64,000 bases of DNA from the NCBI GenBank assembly GCA_900079685.1, contig LT599020.1:114217-178216 (forward strand), read 5' to 3'. A program made the position numbers and the translations under genes. Positions 57,453 through 64,000 of the stretch are shown piece by piece. The first letter of the stretch is position 1. The number at the start of each line of letters is the position of its first letter. Below the pieces are notes generated by a model. That model made no database searches. It saw only the letters and a program-made list of their open reading frames with translations, and was not told the origin of the DNA. The stretch is from an uncultured delta proteobacterium. Its GTDB lineage: Bacteria; Desulfobacterota; Desulfovibrionia; Desulfovibrionales; Desulfovibrionaceae.

Positions 57453-59618
57453 TCACTCCAACTTCCAGGCCAGAAGGGCCACCAGGGTCACAAGGATGTA
57501 GAGAATGTAGCCGTTGGCCCTGCCGTGCTGCAATTCCTTGCATTTGTCGGCAATGCGCGAGACCAGGGTAAACAGGGGGGCAAACCCGCGCGTTTCGATC
57601 CAGTCGGGCGTTGCGACGGTCGCCTTGGCCTTGAGCGGAAAATATTCCGTTATACCCGGCGAGGTGAACTTCTGGCGCAGGATGGTCCGCAGGAAAAACG
57701 CCGCCGGTTGCGAGAAGGAGCCCGCCGTGTATTGAATCCGGGCGGTCGGGGCGAGGTAGCCGCAATCCCAGGTCGGGGAGGCGCCGATGGTGCGCTCCCG
57801 CAGGCAGCGGCGGCGAATGCAAAACGCCGCGAGAACGGCTATGGCGAGCAGCAGGAAAATGTTGTTTACAAGCTGCAGCAGCGTGATGGCGGAGTCCGGG
57901 CCGCCGGAGTAGTTCGGACCCGGGGCAAGGCGCGGGGGAATGAACCCCTCGGGAACCAGGGCAAACCGGGCGGCGGAGCCCGCCGCCCGCGCGGGAGCGG
58001 CGGCGAGGACAGGCGCTGCGTCTGTAGTTGTGGAAAAGGCCGGGGCCGCGGCCATGGCGCTGAGTTGTGCCACGCGGGGCGCGGCCAGGGCCGAGAGCAT
58101 GCAGAGCGCGGCCATGATGCAGACGGCGATCATTTCGTTTCTGGCCGGAGGCTGCGCGTTCTGTACCGCCTCGGTCCGGGGCGCGCCGAGAAAGGCCATG
58201 CCGTAAAGCCTGGAAAAACAGAGCAGCGTAAGCCCGCCGACAGCCGCGAGAATGAACAGGCAGACCCAGAAAATCAGGCTGTACTCGGGAGAAGGCCCGC
58301 CCGCGCTGGCTATGCCGCCGAACATCATGCCGAGGTAAATGAAGAATTCGCCCGCGAAGCCGTTCAACGGCGGCAATGCCGCAATGGCGGCGCTGCCGAA
58401 AACGAAACACCAGCCCACGACGGGCAGGCGTTTTTGCAACCCTCCCAGAAGGCGAAGGGATACGGTGCCGGTTCCGCGCAGCACGCAGCCCGCGCAGAGG
58501 AACAGGAGGCCCTTGCTCAGGGCGTGGTTGAGCATGTGCACCAACGCGCCCGTGGCCGCGAGGGCGGCCGCCCCGGCATGGTTGCCCTGCAGGCAGAGAA
58601 GGGCAATGCCGAGCGCCAGGAAGATGATGCCCATATTTTCCACGCTGGAAAACGCGAGGGAGCGTTTGATGCTGCTTTGGGCCAAGGCCAGGAGAATGCC
58701 CGCCGCGGCGGAGAACAGACCGGCGACGATCAGGATATAGGCCCACCAGGCCTCGCCCGCGCCGAGAAAGCCGAAGGCGCGGATAATGCCGTACACGCCC
58801 ATGTTGACAGCCGCTCCGGACATGACGGCGGCAACGTGGCTGGGCGCGGCGGGGTACGCTTCGGGCATCCAGACGTGCAGGGGCATGAGTCCGGTTTTTG
58901 CGCCGAAGCCGATCACCGCCAGGATGAAGAGAAGGCCGGAACCGCCCCGGATGCCCGGCTCAAGGTTGGCCGCTCCCGCAACAAACGCGGCGAATGAGAG
59001 CGATCCCCCGTTTTTCGCGGCAAGCAGCGCGAAAAAGGCGAGCAGGAACAGGGCGCCGAGGTGGGCGGCCACAAGGTAGATCCAGGCGGCGGAACGCGTC
59101 TCGGCGGAGGAGCCGTTCATGGTGATGAGGAAGAAGGGCGTAAGGGACATCAATTCCCAGGCCAGCAGGAACAAAAAGGTATCGGCGGCCGTCAGGGTGA
59201 GCACCATGCCGCCCGCGAGAAGATTGTAGAAAAACCAGTGGGCTCCTGCATGGCCCGCCACGCGGTCTTTCGCGTAGCCGGGGTCCGGGTTTTCGCCGCT
59301 TCCGTTCCCGTTGCCCATGCCGTAAAACGCCGCGACAGCCACCAGAAGCAGCACCGGCACAAGGAACAGCGCGCTCAGAAGATCAAGATGCAGGGCGATC
59401 ACGCCCATGGGGAGTTTGCCTAACGTCTGGGAAAGAGGGGACGCGCCAGGGGCCGCGATGTTGCCGGCGAGCAGCAGCAACGCCGGGACAAGGCCGGCCA
59501 GCGAGGCCGCGATGGCGGAAACCGCGCCGATGCGCGAAGCGTTTTGCCCCCGGCCCGACGCCAGGGCGGCACATCCCCCGGCAAAGAAAAGCCCAAGGGA
59601 GGCAAGGAGAAAAGCCAT
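57453..59618 (-). CDS. HyfB-like membrane subunit
   Basis: The 721-residue protein is a NuoL-type antiporter-like subunit, the first gene of the complex. It has the conserved LAWELMSLTPFFLI (Glu), GAKTGLMPLHVWMPEAYPAA (Lys, His), LAFSSVENMGIIFLA, and the LPPLNGFAGEFFIYLG segment. A C-terminal stretch with CGYLAPTARIQYTAGSFSQP is typical of HyfB. It starts with ATG at 59618, about 120 bases after a promoter-like box. Confidence 0.92.
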   Translation of the reverse strand: MAFLLASLGLFFAGGCAALASGRGQNASRIGAVSAIAASLAGLVPALLLLAGNIAAPGASPLSQTLGKLPMGVIALHLDLLSALFLVPVLLLVAVAAFYGMGNGNGSGENPDPGYAKDRVAGHAGAHWFFYNLLAGGMVLTLTAADTFLFLLAWELMSLTPFFLITMNGSSAETRSAAWIYLVAAHLGALFLLAFFALLAAKNGGSLSFAAFVAGAANLEPGIRGGSGLLFILAVIGFGAKTGLMPLHVWMPEAYPAAPSHVAAVMSGAAVNMGVYGIIRAFGFLGAGEAWWAYILIVAGLFSAAAGILLALAQSSIKRSLAFSSVENMGIIFLALGIALLCLQGNHAGAAALAATGALVHMLNHALSKGLLFLCAGCVLRGTGTVSLRLLGGLQKRLPVVGWCFVFGSAAIAALPPLNGFAGEFFIYLGMMFGGIASAGGPSPEYSLIFWVCLFILAAVGGLTLLCFSRLYGMAFLGAPRTEAVQNAQPPARNEMIAVCIMAALCMLSALAAPRVAQLSAMAAAPAFSTTTDAAPVLAAAPARAAGSAARFALVPEGFIPPRLAPGPNYSGGPDSAITLLQLVNNIFLLLAIAVLAAFCIRRRCLRERTIGASPTWDCGYLAPTARIQYTAGSFSQPAAFFLRTILRQKFTSPGITEYFPLKAKATVATPDWIETRGFAPLFTLVSRIADKCKELQHGRANGYILYILVTLVALLAWKLE

Positions 59619-59708
59619 AGCCGGAACACCCCGTCTGAAATACGGTTGCAGTCCGGTGCGCGCCGCGCGGGAAAATTATGAAAACGCAACGCCCACAGTA
59701 CCACGCGG

Positions 59709-59737
59709 GGTGTACTCCCGCGCGGGGAATTCGTCAA
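59709..59737 (-). promoter_or_regulatory. Possible promoter of the Hyf-like operon
   Basis: TTGACG (59737-59732) and TACACC (59714-59709) are 17 bases apart. The -10 is poor, but the position just after the structured element mirrors the better promoter beside the second copy at 62487-62515. Confidence 0.4.
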
Positions 59738-59742
59738 GCTAA

Positions 59743-59883
59743 ACCACCGGGGAACGGCTCCTTTTGCCCTGATACTGCGTCAGGCGCGCTTTTGTCCTCG
59801 GTCATGGGCCGAAGAGCCCACTCCCTGTGGCAAAAGCGCGCCTTCTTTGTCTGAGGGCAAAATGAGCCGTTCCCCCAAGTGGT
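59743..59883. repeat. Structured repeat element, copy A
   Basis: This intergenic element between the TPR gene stop and the Hyf-like operon folds into one long arm. The outer stem pairs 59749-59770 with 59854-59875 (one mismatch) and extends to ACCAC/GTGGT at the ends. A middle stem pairs 59783-59794 perfectly with 59831-59842. The apical hairpin TGGGC/GCCCA (59805-59809 with 59816-59820) has the hexaloop CGAAGA. It shares CCTGATACTGCGTCAG and the loop with copy B. It has no T-run, so it is not a standard terminator. Confidence 0.75.
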
Positions 59884-59887
59884 GCGA

Positions 59888-60352
59888 TTACAGGGGAGCG
59901 GTCTCTTTCAAAAAGGCGAAGTCGTCATCGTCGTTTGCAAAGATATCCTCGCCTTCGAGCATATAGGCGCGCAACAGGTAGTCTAGGGCGTTCTTCGCGT
60001 CGCCGAGCCTTCGGTAGCTTTGGCCGAGGCGCAGGAGGACGAAGGGATTCACCTCGTCGGGGCCGGCGAAGGTGTAGGCTTTATGGAAATATTCCAGCGC
60101 GCCGTTGTAATCCTGCATACCGTAATACGCGTCGCCAAGGGCGGCCTGGAGCCAGCCGTACGGCTCCCACTCGTCAGCCGGGGCGGGCAAAATTTCCAGC
60201 GCTTTTTCAAAAAAAGTAATGGCTTCCCGGAACTCGCCTTCGTCCATGGCTTCGTTCCCCTGGTCGCAAAGCTCCTCGAGAGCGTCCTGAATGTCCTCGG
60301 AAAGCGTGTCCGTGGAAGGCGTTTCCGGGGAAAAGGTGTCGGGATCGGTCAT
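59888..60352 (-). CDS. Tetratricopeptide-repeat protein
   Basis: The 154-residue cytoplasmic protein has three TPR units (FREAITFFEKALEILPAP, LGDAYYGMQDYNGALEYF and LLRLGQSYRRLGDAKNAL) and acidic ends. TPRs bind other proteins. The ATG at 60352 overlaps the lpxB stop as ATGA and follows GGAGGATTTGCC, so translation is coupled. Its partner is unknown; the context is outer-membrane lipid and rhamnose synthesis. Confidence 0.85.
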   Translation of the reverse strand: MTDPDTFSPETPSTDTLSEDIQDALEELCDQGNEAMDEGEFREAITFFEKALEILPAPADEWEPYGWLQAALGDAYYGMQDYNGALEYFHKAYTFAGPDEVNPFVLLRLGQSYRRLGDAKNALDYLLRAYMLEGEDIFANDDDDFAFLKETAPL

Positions 60353-61476
60353 GGCAAATCCTCCACAATGACGTCGGCGGCGCGGTTCACCGCGCCGGGT
60401 TCCCCCATTTGCGATTGAAGGTCCGCAAGCTCCTCGCGCACGGTCTCCAGGGGGCGGGAGCCGTCGGCGGGGGCAAGCCATTCAAGCGCCTTGGCCGCGA
60501 TGTTTTCGCCGTCCGCGTCTTTTTGCAGCAGTTCCGGGAACAGGGCCTTGCCCAGGATCAGGTTGGACAGGCTGACGTACGGAATTTTTATCACCATCCG
60601 GATAAGAATGGAGCTTATGGGCGTGACCTTGTATGTCACCAGCGTCGGCGTCCGGGTGAGGGCGGCCTCCAATGTCACGGTGCCCGAGGCGGCGATGAGC
60701 ATTTCGCAACTGCGCATGAAGGCGTAGCGGTCATCCGGCGGGCAGACGGCAAGGGGCACGTCGGCGGGCCAGAGCGCGCGGAGCGTTTCCTCGGACACGC
60801 CCGGCGCGCGCACCATGTGGAACGTGAGATGGGGCAGTTTTTGCAGCAGTATCCGCGCGGCTTTTCCGAACTCCGGGGTGAGGGACGTTATTTCCCGGTT
60901 CCGGCTGCCGGGCAGGAGCCCGATTTTGCCCGGTACCGGGGCGACGTCCTTAATACGGCTCCAGTCGACCATGTCCACAAGGGGGTTGCCCACGTAGTCG
61001 ATGTCCATGCCGAATTTTTTGTAGAAGGCGACCTCGAACGGCAGAATGCTGATGAGCCGCCGGACGTTCTCCTTGATGAACAGGGCGCGTTTTTCCTTCC
61101 AGGCCCAGGCTTTGGGGCTTATGTAATAATATACGGGAATGCCCAGCTCCCGAGCCGCTTTGATGACGCGGAAATGGAAGGCCGGGGCGTCGATGACGAT
61201 AACCGCGTCCGGCCTGTTTTCAGCCAGGCTTTTTTTGATGCGGGAAAGCAGGCCCAGGATGCGCGGCAAATGGCGGAGCACTTCCGTCACCCCCATCACG
61301 GAAAGCTCCTCGATGCGGAAAAGGGGGGTGAAAGCCTCTTCCCGCGCCATGTACGGCCCGCCCATGCCGATAAAGGAAAGGGACGGGGCCTTTGCGCGCA
61401 GGGCCGCGACGAGGGCCGCGCCGTGCATGTCGCCGGACAGTTCGCCGGCGCTGATCCAGAGTTTTCGCGCGTTCAT
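60349..61476 (-). CDS. lpxB: Lipid-A-disaccharide synthase
   Basis: LpxB joins UDP-diacylglucosamine and lipid X to form the lipid A disaccharide. The 375-residue protein shows ISAGELSGDMHGAALVAAL, IEELSVMGVTEVLRHLPR, VIDAPAFHFRVIKAAR, YYISPKAWAWKEKR and LPGSRNREI, all standard. It follows rmlD by nine bases and overlaps the TPR gene by four. It shows that the organism makes lipopolysaccharide. Confidence 0.96.
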   Translation of the reverse strand: MNARKLWISAGELSGDMHGAALVAALRAKAPSLSFIGMGGPYMAREEAFTPLFRIEELSVMGVTEVLRHLPRILGLLSRIKKSLAENRPDAVIVIDAPAFHFRVIKAARELGIPVYYYISPKAWAWKEKRALFIKENVRRLISILPFEVAFYKKFGMDIDYVGNPLVDMVDWSRIKDVAPVPGKIGLLPGSRNREITSLTPEFGKAARILLQKLPHLTFHMVRAPGVSEETLRALWPADVPLAVCPPDDRYAFMRSCEMLIAASGTVTLEAALTRTPTLVTYKVTPISSILIRMVIKIPYVSLSNLILGKALFPELLQKDADGENIAAKALEWLAPADGSRPLETVREELADLQSQMGEPGAVNRAADVIVEDLP

Positions 61477-61485
61477 CGCCGGGGG

Positions 61486-62370
61486 TCAGCCATGGTCCGT
61501 GTTGGCGAAAATGTAGTCGGCCAGCGCGGGCCCCCAGGACCGGGGCGTGATGCCCGTCAGCTTGGTGAACTTTGAACAGTCAAGGGCGGAAAAAGCGGGG
61601 CGCTGGGCTTTTTGGGGATACTCCCCGGACGGGATGGGCGTGACCGGGCATTCGAGCTGGGCCAGCCGGATGGCTTCCGAAGCCAGTTCGCACCAGGAAA
61701 CCTGGCCGCTGTTGGCGATATGGAAAATGCCCCGGCCCCCGGCTGCCAGAAGATGCAGGCAATAGGCGGCAAGGTCCATGGTGTAGGTCGGGGACCCGAT
61801 TTGATCGTGCACCACTTTCAGCGTTTTCCCCTCGGTGCAGAGGCCGAGAATGGTGCTGACGAAGTTCTTTTTACCGGGGCCGAAAAGCCAGGCCGTGCGG
61901 ACGATGCACAAATTTTCAAGTTGCAATTCCAGCAGCGCCTTCTCCCCCTCAAGCTTACTGCGGCCGTATACGTTCAGCGGGTCCGTCGCGTCGGTTTCGA
62001 CGTAGGGTTCTTTTTTGCGCCCGTTAAAGACGAAGTCCGTGCTGCAATGCAACAGGGAAATGGACGGTCTTTCCTTGATGATCCGCCCGAGAAGGCGGGG
62101 GAAAAGCCTGTTCAGATTCAGGGCTTTCTCTTCCTCCTCCTCCGCCTTGTCAACCTGGGTGTACGCGATGGTGTTGCACACGATGTCCGGGGTGTGGGAA
62201 TCGATGTACGCGGCAATGCTGGCGGTATTCAGGGGGTCAAAATCCCCTCTGGCGGAAGCGATGACGGGATATCCGGCCAGGGAGGCCGTCTGAACCATGG
62301 CTTGACCGAGGAGGCCGGTGGCGCCGCCCAAAATCATAAGTTTGGGTTTTGCCGTGGCGTGCATGTCCAT
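61486..62370 (-). CDS. rmlD: dTDP-4-dehydrorhamnose reductase
   Basis: RmlD (RfbD) makes dTDP-L-rhamnose for surface polysaccharide. The 294-residue protein is an NADPH-binding short-chain-type enzyme: LGGATGLLGQAMVQTA near the N-terminus, CSTDFVFNG, and the YGRSKLEGE catalytic Tyr/Lys. AGAGGATAT precedes the ATG at 62370. It is first in the rmlD-lpxB-TPR unit, about 110 bases after a good promoter. The other rml genes are not in this window. Confidence 0.88.
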   Translation of the reverse strand: MDMHATAKPKLMILGGATGLLGQAMVQTASLAGYPVIASARGDFDPLNTASIAAYIDSHTPDIVCNTIAYTQVDKAEEEEEKALNLNRLFPRLLGRIIKERPSISLLHCSTDFVFNGRKKEPYVETDATDPLNVYGRSKLEGEKALLELQLENLCIVRTAWLFGPGKKNFVSTILGLCTEGKTLKVVHDQIGSPTYTMDLAAYCLHLLAAGGRGIFHIANSGQVSWCELASEAIRLAQLECPVTPIPSGEYPQKAQRPAFSALDCSKFTKLTGITPRSWGPALADYIFANTDHG

Positions 62371-62486
62371 ATATCCTCTTTGCGTTGGCGCGCATGCCGG
62401 TTATCAGAGGGGAGGGCCGGTTTCCGGGGGCGGAGGCGCGCATTACGGAAAACGCCTTGGCTAAAGGGCGGTGTCCGGGAGGTAGA

Positions 62487-62515
62487 ATAATAGCGGGGTT
62501 GCAGGCCGTGGTCAA
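62487..62515 (-). promoter_or_regulatory. Promoter of the rmlD-lpxB-TPR unit
   Basis: TTGACC (62515-62510) and TATTAT (62492-62487) are 17 bases apart on the minus strand, each one base from consensus. The leader to rmlD is about 110 bases. Confidence 0.75.
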
Positions 62516-62525
62516 GGCGGGGAGT

Positions 62526-62640
62526 GGCTCAGTTTGCCCTGATACTGCGTCAGTGCACGATTTTCCTCCGGGTCATGGACCGAAGAGTCCGCTCCCTGCG
62601 CGAAATCGGCACGCTTCCTTGTCTGAGGGCAAACTGAGCC
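62526..62640. repeat. Structured repeat element, copy B
   Basis: The outer stem is a perfect 15 bp (62526-62540 with 62626-62640). A middle stem pairs GTGC-bulge-CGATTT (62553-62563) with AAATCGGCAC (62603-62612). The apical hairpin GGAC/GTCC (62577-62580 with 62587-62590) carries the same CGAAGA hexaloop as copy A. Compared with copy A, a G:C pair in the apical stem has become A:T with both partners changed. The left part CCTGATACTGCGTCAG is identical in both copies. Confidence 0.75.
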
Positions 62641-62669
62641 GCGACCCGGTGTGCCGCTACCCGCAATGC

Positions 62670-62709
62670 AAAAAAAGGCCCGCCGGGGCGGCGGATGCGC
62701 CCCGGCGGG
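62670..62709 (-). terminator. Rho-independent terminator (minus strand)
   Basis: A perfect 12-bp stem (62679-62690 with 62698-62709) is followed on the minus strand by seven T. It ends the YggT-DivIVA-DUF167-DUF465 unit. Confidence 0.85.
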
Positions 62710-62761
62710 AAGAGGGGCATGGGCTGCTTTTTCTGCCCATGCCGGTTATATGAGCGCGAGG

Positions 62762-62989
62762 CTAGGCTTCGCGGGCGTACCGTTCCAGAATGGCGACGAG
62801 CTTCGTCTTGGCTTCCAGTTTCTGCTTTTTGAGCTGCTTGACCTGCATATCCTCGGCGGGTGTGCGGTAGGGCTTGCTTTCCAGCTTTTCCAGCTGCTTC
62901 CCGTACAGGGCGTGCTCGCCCTGAAGGGTGCGGAGTTCTTCATCTTGGGGCGCGTACTTTTCCATCAATTCACGTTCTCTTTGGTCCAT
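62762..62989 (-). CDS. DUF465 (YdcH-like) protein
   Basis: The 75-residue helical protein matches the DUF465 pattern, with EHALYGKQLEKLESKPYRTP and VKQLKKQKLEAKTKL. These small coiled-coil-like proteins have no established role. GGAGAGTGTGCT precedes the ATG at 62989. It is the last gene of the division-linked group. Confidence 0.8.
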   Translation of the reverse strand: MDQRERELMEKYAPQDEELRTLQGEHALYGKQLEKLESKPYRTPAEDMQVKQLKKQKLEAKTKLVAILERYAREA

Positions 62990-63005
62990 AGCACACTCTC
63001 CTTTG

Positions 63006-63326
63006 CTAGGATGGTACACCCGGAGCGCCTAACGCGCTCCAGTCCGGTTCAGGTAAATCCAACACCTTGAGCGTCTTTTTCCGTGACGTCTCGCCACTCT
63101 CCAGGCTGACGCGGCTGGGCCTGACGCCAAGGCACTTCGCGACAAAAACAGTAAGAGCCTTATTCGCCTTATTATCGATGGCCTGTGCGGCTATGCGCAG
63201 GCGCAATCTTCCTTCCATTTCGCCGGCAATTTCGCTTTTTTTCGCGCCCGGCTGCACGTATACCAACAATTGCCAGCAGTTTTCCGGCAGAGGTTTGGCC
63301 CAGGGCGGCGGCGTCTTCACGCTCAT
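63006..63326 (-). CDS. DUF167 (YggU-like) protein
   Basis: The 106-residue protein has the DUF167 blocks LLVYVQPGAKKSEIAGEME, RLRLRIAAQAIDNKANKAL and VSLESGETSRKKTLKV. The fold binds no known ligand. The ATG overlaps the DivIVA-like stop as ATGA, so it is coupled. It commonly sits next to yggT, as here. Confidence 0.88.
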   Translation of the reverse strand: MSVKTPPPWAKPLPENCWQLLVYVQPGAKKSEIAGEMEGRLRLRIAAQAIDNKANKALTVFVAKCLGVRPSRVSLESGETSRKKTLKVLDLPEPDWSALGAPGVPS

Positions 63327-63829
63327 GCGCCGCTGTTCTCCGTCCCCTGTCCGCCGAGTTTTTTGGCCGCCGCCTCAAGGCTGGCGGATTCCTGCCGGTT
63401 CATGTTGAGCAGCCGCAGGTGGTCGTCAATAACGGCCCTGAGCTTCATTTCAAACAGGGTTTTATTTTTTTTGGCTTCCGCCGCTTCTTCCATGACGCGG
63501 GCCAGCCTGGCGTTGGCGTTCTGCAAAAGGCCGTCGGCCTTGAGCCTGGCCGTTTCAAGAATAAGCTGGGCCTCCTTCTGGGCGGTCGCCCGGATGTCGT
63601 CCCCCATGCGTTTGGTGGCTACAAGCGCTTCCTGCATGGCCGTTTCCCGCTCCTGCATCGCCGCGTAGCGCGTTTCAACTTCTCTGAGCCTGGCCGACAG
63701 GGCTATTTTTTCCTCGGTGACCTTGGCCAGAGCGTCGGACAAGTCCTGCATGAGCCTGTCGACCTGCACGCGGTCATACCCGAAAAATGCTCGGGGAATG
63801 GCACGGTTGATAAGGTCGATCCGGTTCAT
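63323..63829 (-). CDS. DivIVA-domain protein
   Basis: The 168-residue protein starts with the DivIVA lipid-binding end (IDLINRAIPRAFFGYDRVQV, then DRLMQDLSDAL) and continues as a long coiled coil rich in Glu, Arg and Ala. DivIVA proteins bind curved membrane and organise division or polar growth. It lies 23 bases after yggT and overlaps the DUF167 gene, as in other bacteria. Confidence 0.85.
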   Translation of the reverse strand: MNRIDLINRAIPRAFFGYDRVQVDRLMQDLSDALAKVTEEKIALSARLREVETRYAAMQERETAMQEALVATKRMGDDIRATAQKEAQLILETARLKADGLLQNANARLARVMEEAAEAKKNKTLFEMKLRAVIDDHLRLLNMNRQESASLEAAAKKLGGQGTENSGA

Positions 63830-63852
63830 GGTCTTTCCGTGTCGGGCGCCGG

Positions 63853-64000
63853 CTAGGCGCCCATGGTCTGCATCGCGAGATAGCCCAGGGAACGGACAAG
63901 CACGATGTCGAGAAACTGCAAGGCCAGAATGACCGCCACCGGGGACAGGTCAATGCCGTTGACGTACAAAAAGGGCAGAAGGCGCCGCGCGCGCCAGAGC
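63853..64000 (-). CDS. YggT-family membrane protein (C-terminal fragment)
   Basis: The last 49 codons of a gene enter from the right edge. The readable sequence contains LPFLYVNGIDLSPVAVILAL and then QFLDIVLVRSLG, matching the YggT C-terminus (the GIDLSP block before the last membrane helix). It ends in TAG at 63853. It is the first gene of the YggT-DivIVA-DUF167-DUF465 group, with its start beyond the window. Confidence 0.85.
   Translation of the reverse strand, partial: LWRARRLLPFLYVNGIDLSPVAVILALQFLDIVLVRSLGYLAMQTMGA

Larger units (their letters stand above)
62371..62761 (-). other. Region between the DUF465 gene and rmlD
   Basis: About 390 bases without a gene. It contains, in minus-strand order, a terminator (62670-62709), structured element copy B (62526-62640) and the rmlD promoter (62487-62515). 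A further 9-bp hairpin lies at about 62716-62743. Confidence 0.7.

Noticed and set aside
59743-59883. Structured element as an ordinary terminator of the TPR gene
   Set aside because: No T-run on either strand and a much larger three-stem fold; a plain terminator would not need the conserved loop and 5' block.

Overview
The window is high-GC bacterial DNA with genes on both strands. Gene content points to a sulfate-reducing-type deltaproteobacterium of the Desulfovibrionaceae: a C-x4-C type rubredoxin, a membrane hydrogenase-like (Hyf/Ehr) complex, TRAP transport genes, lipid A and dTDP-rhamnose genes, and several short proteins of a kind common in that family. The assignment is inference from gene content; there is no rRNA or tRNA gene here to confirm it.

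Layout. 1-77: start of a SEC-C protein. 752-6374: a catabolic-looking block (TRAP permeases DctQ/DctM, HMG-CoA lyase-like enzyme, GntP-type permease, MetX-like acyltransferase). 6472-9274: an XRE-type regulator divergent from a ligand-binding protein that has no signal peptide; their -35 boxes overlap. 9444-13016: HpcH/HpaI aldolase, RarD, a SLOG-like protein and an EamA exporter. 13091-18358: minus-strand genes (M16 peptidase, CBM48 protein, small unknowns, a helix-turn-helix protein). 18751-20854: Sel1 protein, rlmN and rubredoxin. 20928-29528: rpoC and rpoB, not linked here to rplJL and with a long leader. 29966-34735: an ankyrin membrane protein and carB behind a structured leader. 35093-39762: a complete 5-oxoprolinase cluster (Nramp-like permease, pxpB, pxpC, pxpA, YcsI/DUF1445). 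39842-42800: frr, pyrH, a glycosyltransferase and an L,D-transpeptidase. 43117-44520: a biotin-dependent carboxylase carboxyltransferase subunit. 44665-51883: flavoprotein, uppP, aminotransferase, GntR regulator, methyltransferase, glycosyltransferase and acyl-CoA synthetase. 51988-59618: a six-gene Hyf-like membrane complex. 59888-64000: TPR protein, lpxB, rmlD, and a DUF465, DUF167, DivIVA, YggT group.

Two observations stand out. First, the large subunit of the Hyf-like complex has none of the four cysteines that bind the NiFe centre in hydrogenases, while the small subunit keeps its proximal iron-sulfur cysteines; this fits an energy-converting-hydrogenase-related (Ehr) complex whose reaction is unknown. 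Second, two copies of an approximately 115-140 nt structured element lie 2.8 kb apart (59743-59883 and 62526-62640). They share loop sequences, differ by paired changes in their stems, and each sits just upstream of a promoter-like TTGAC box on the minus strand. This looks like an undescribed structured RNA or an interoperonic repeat family.
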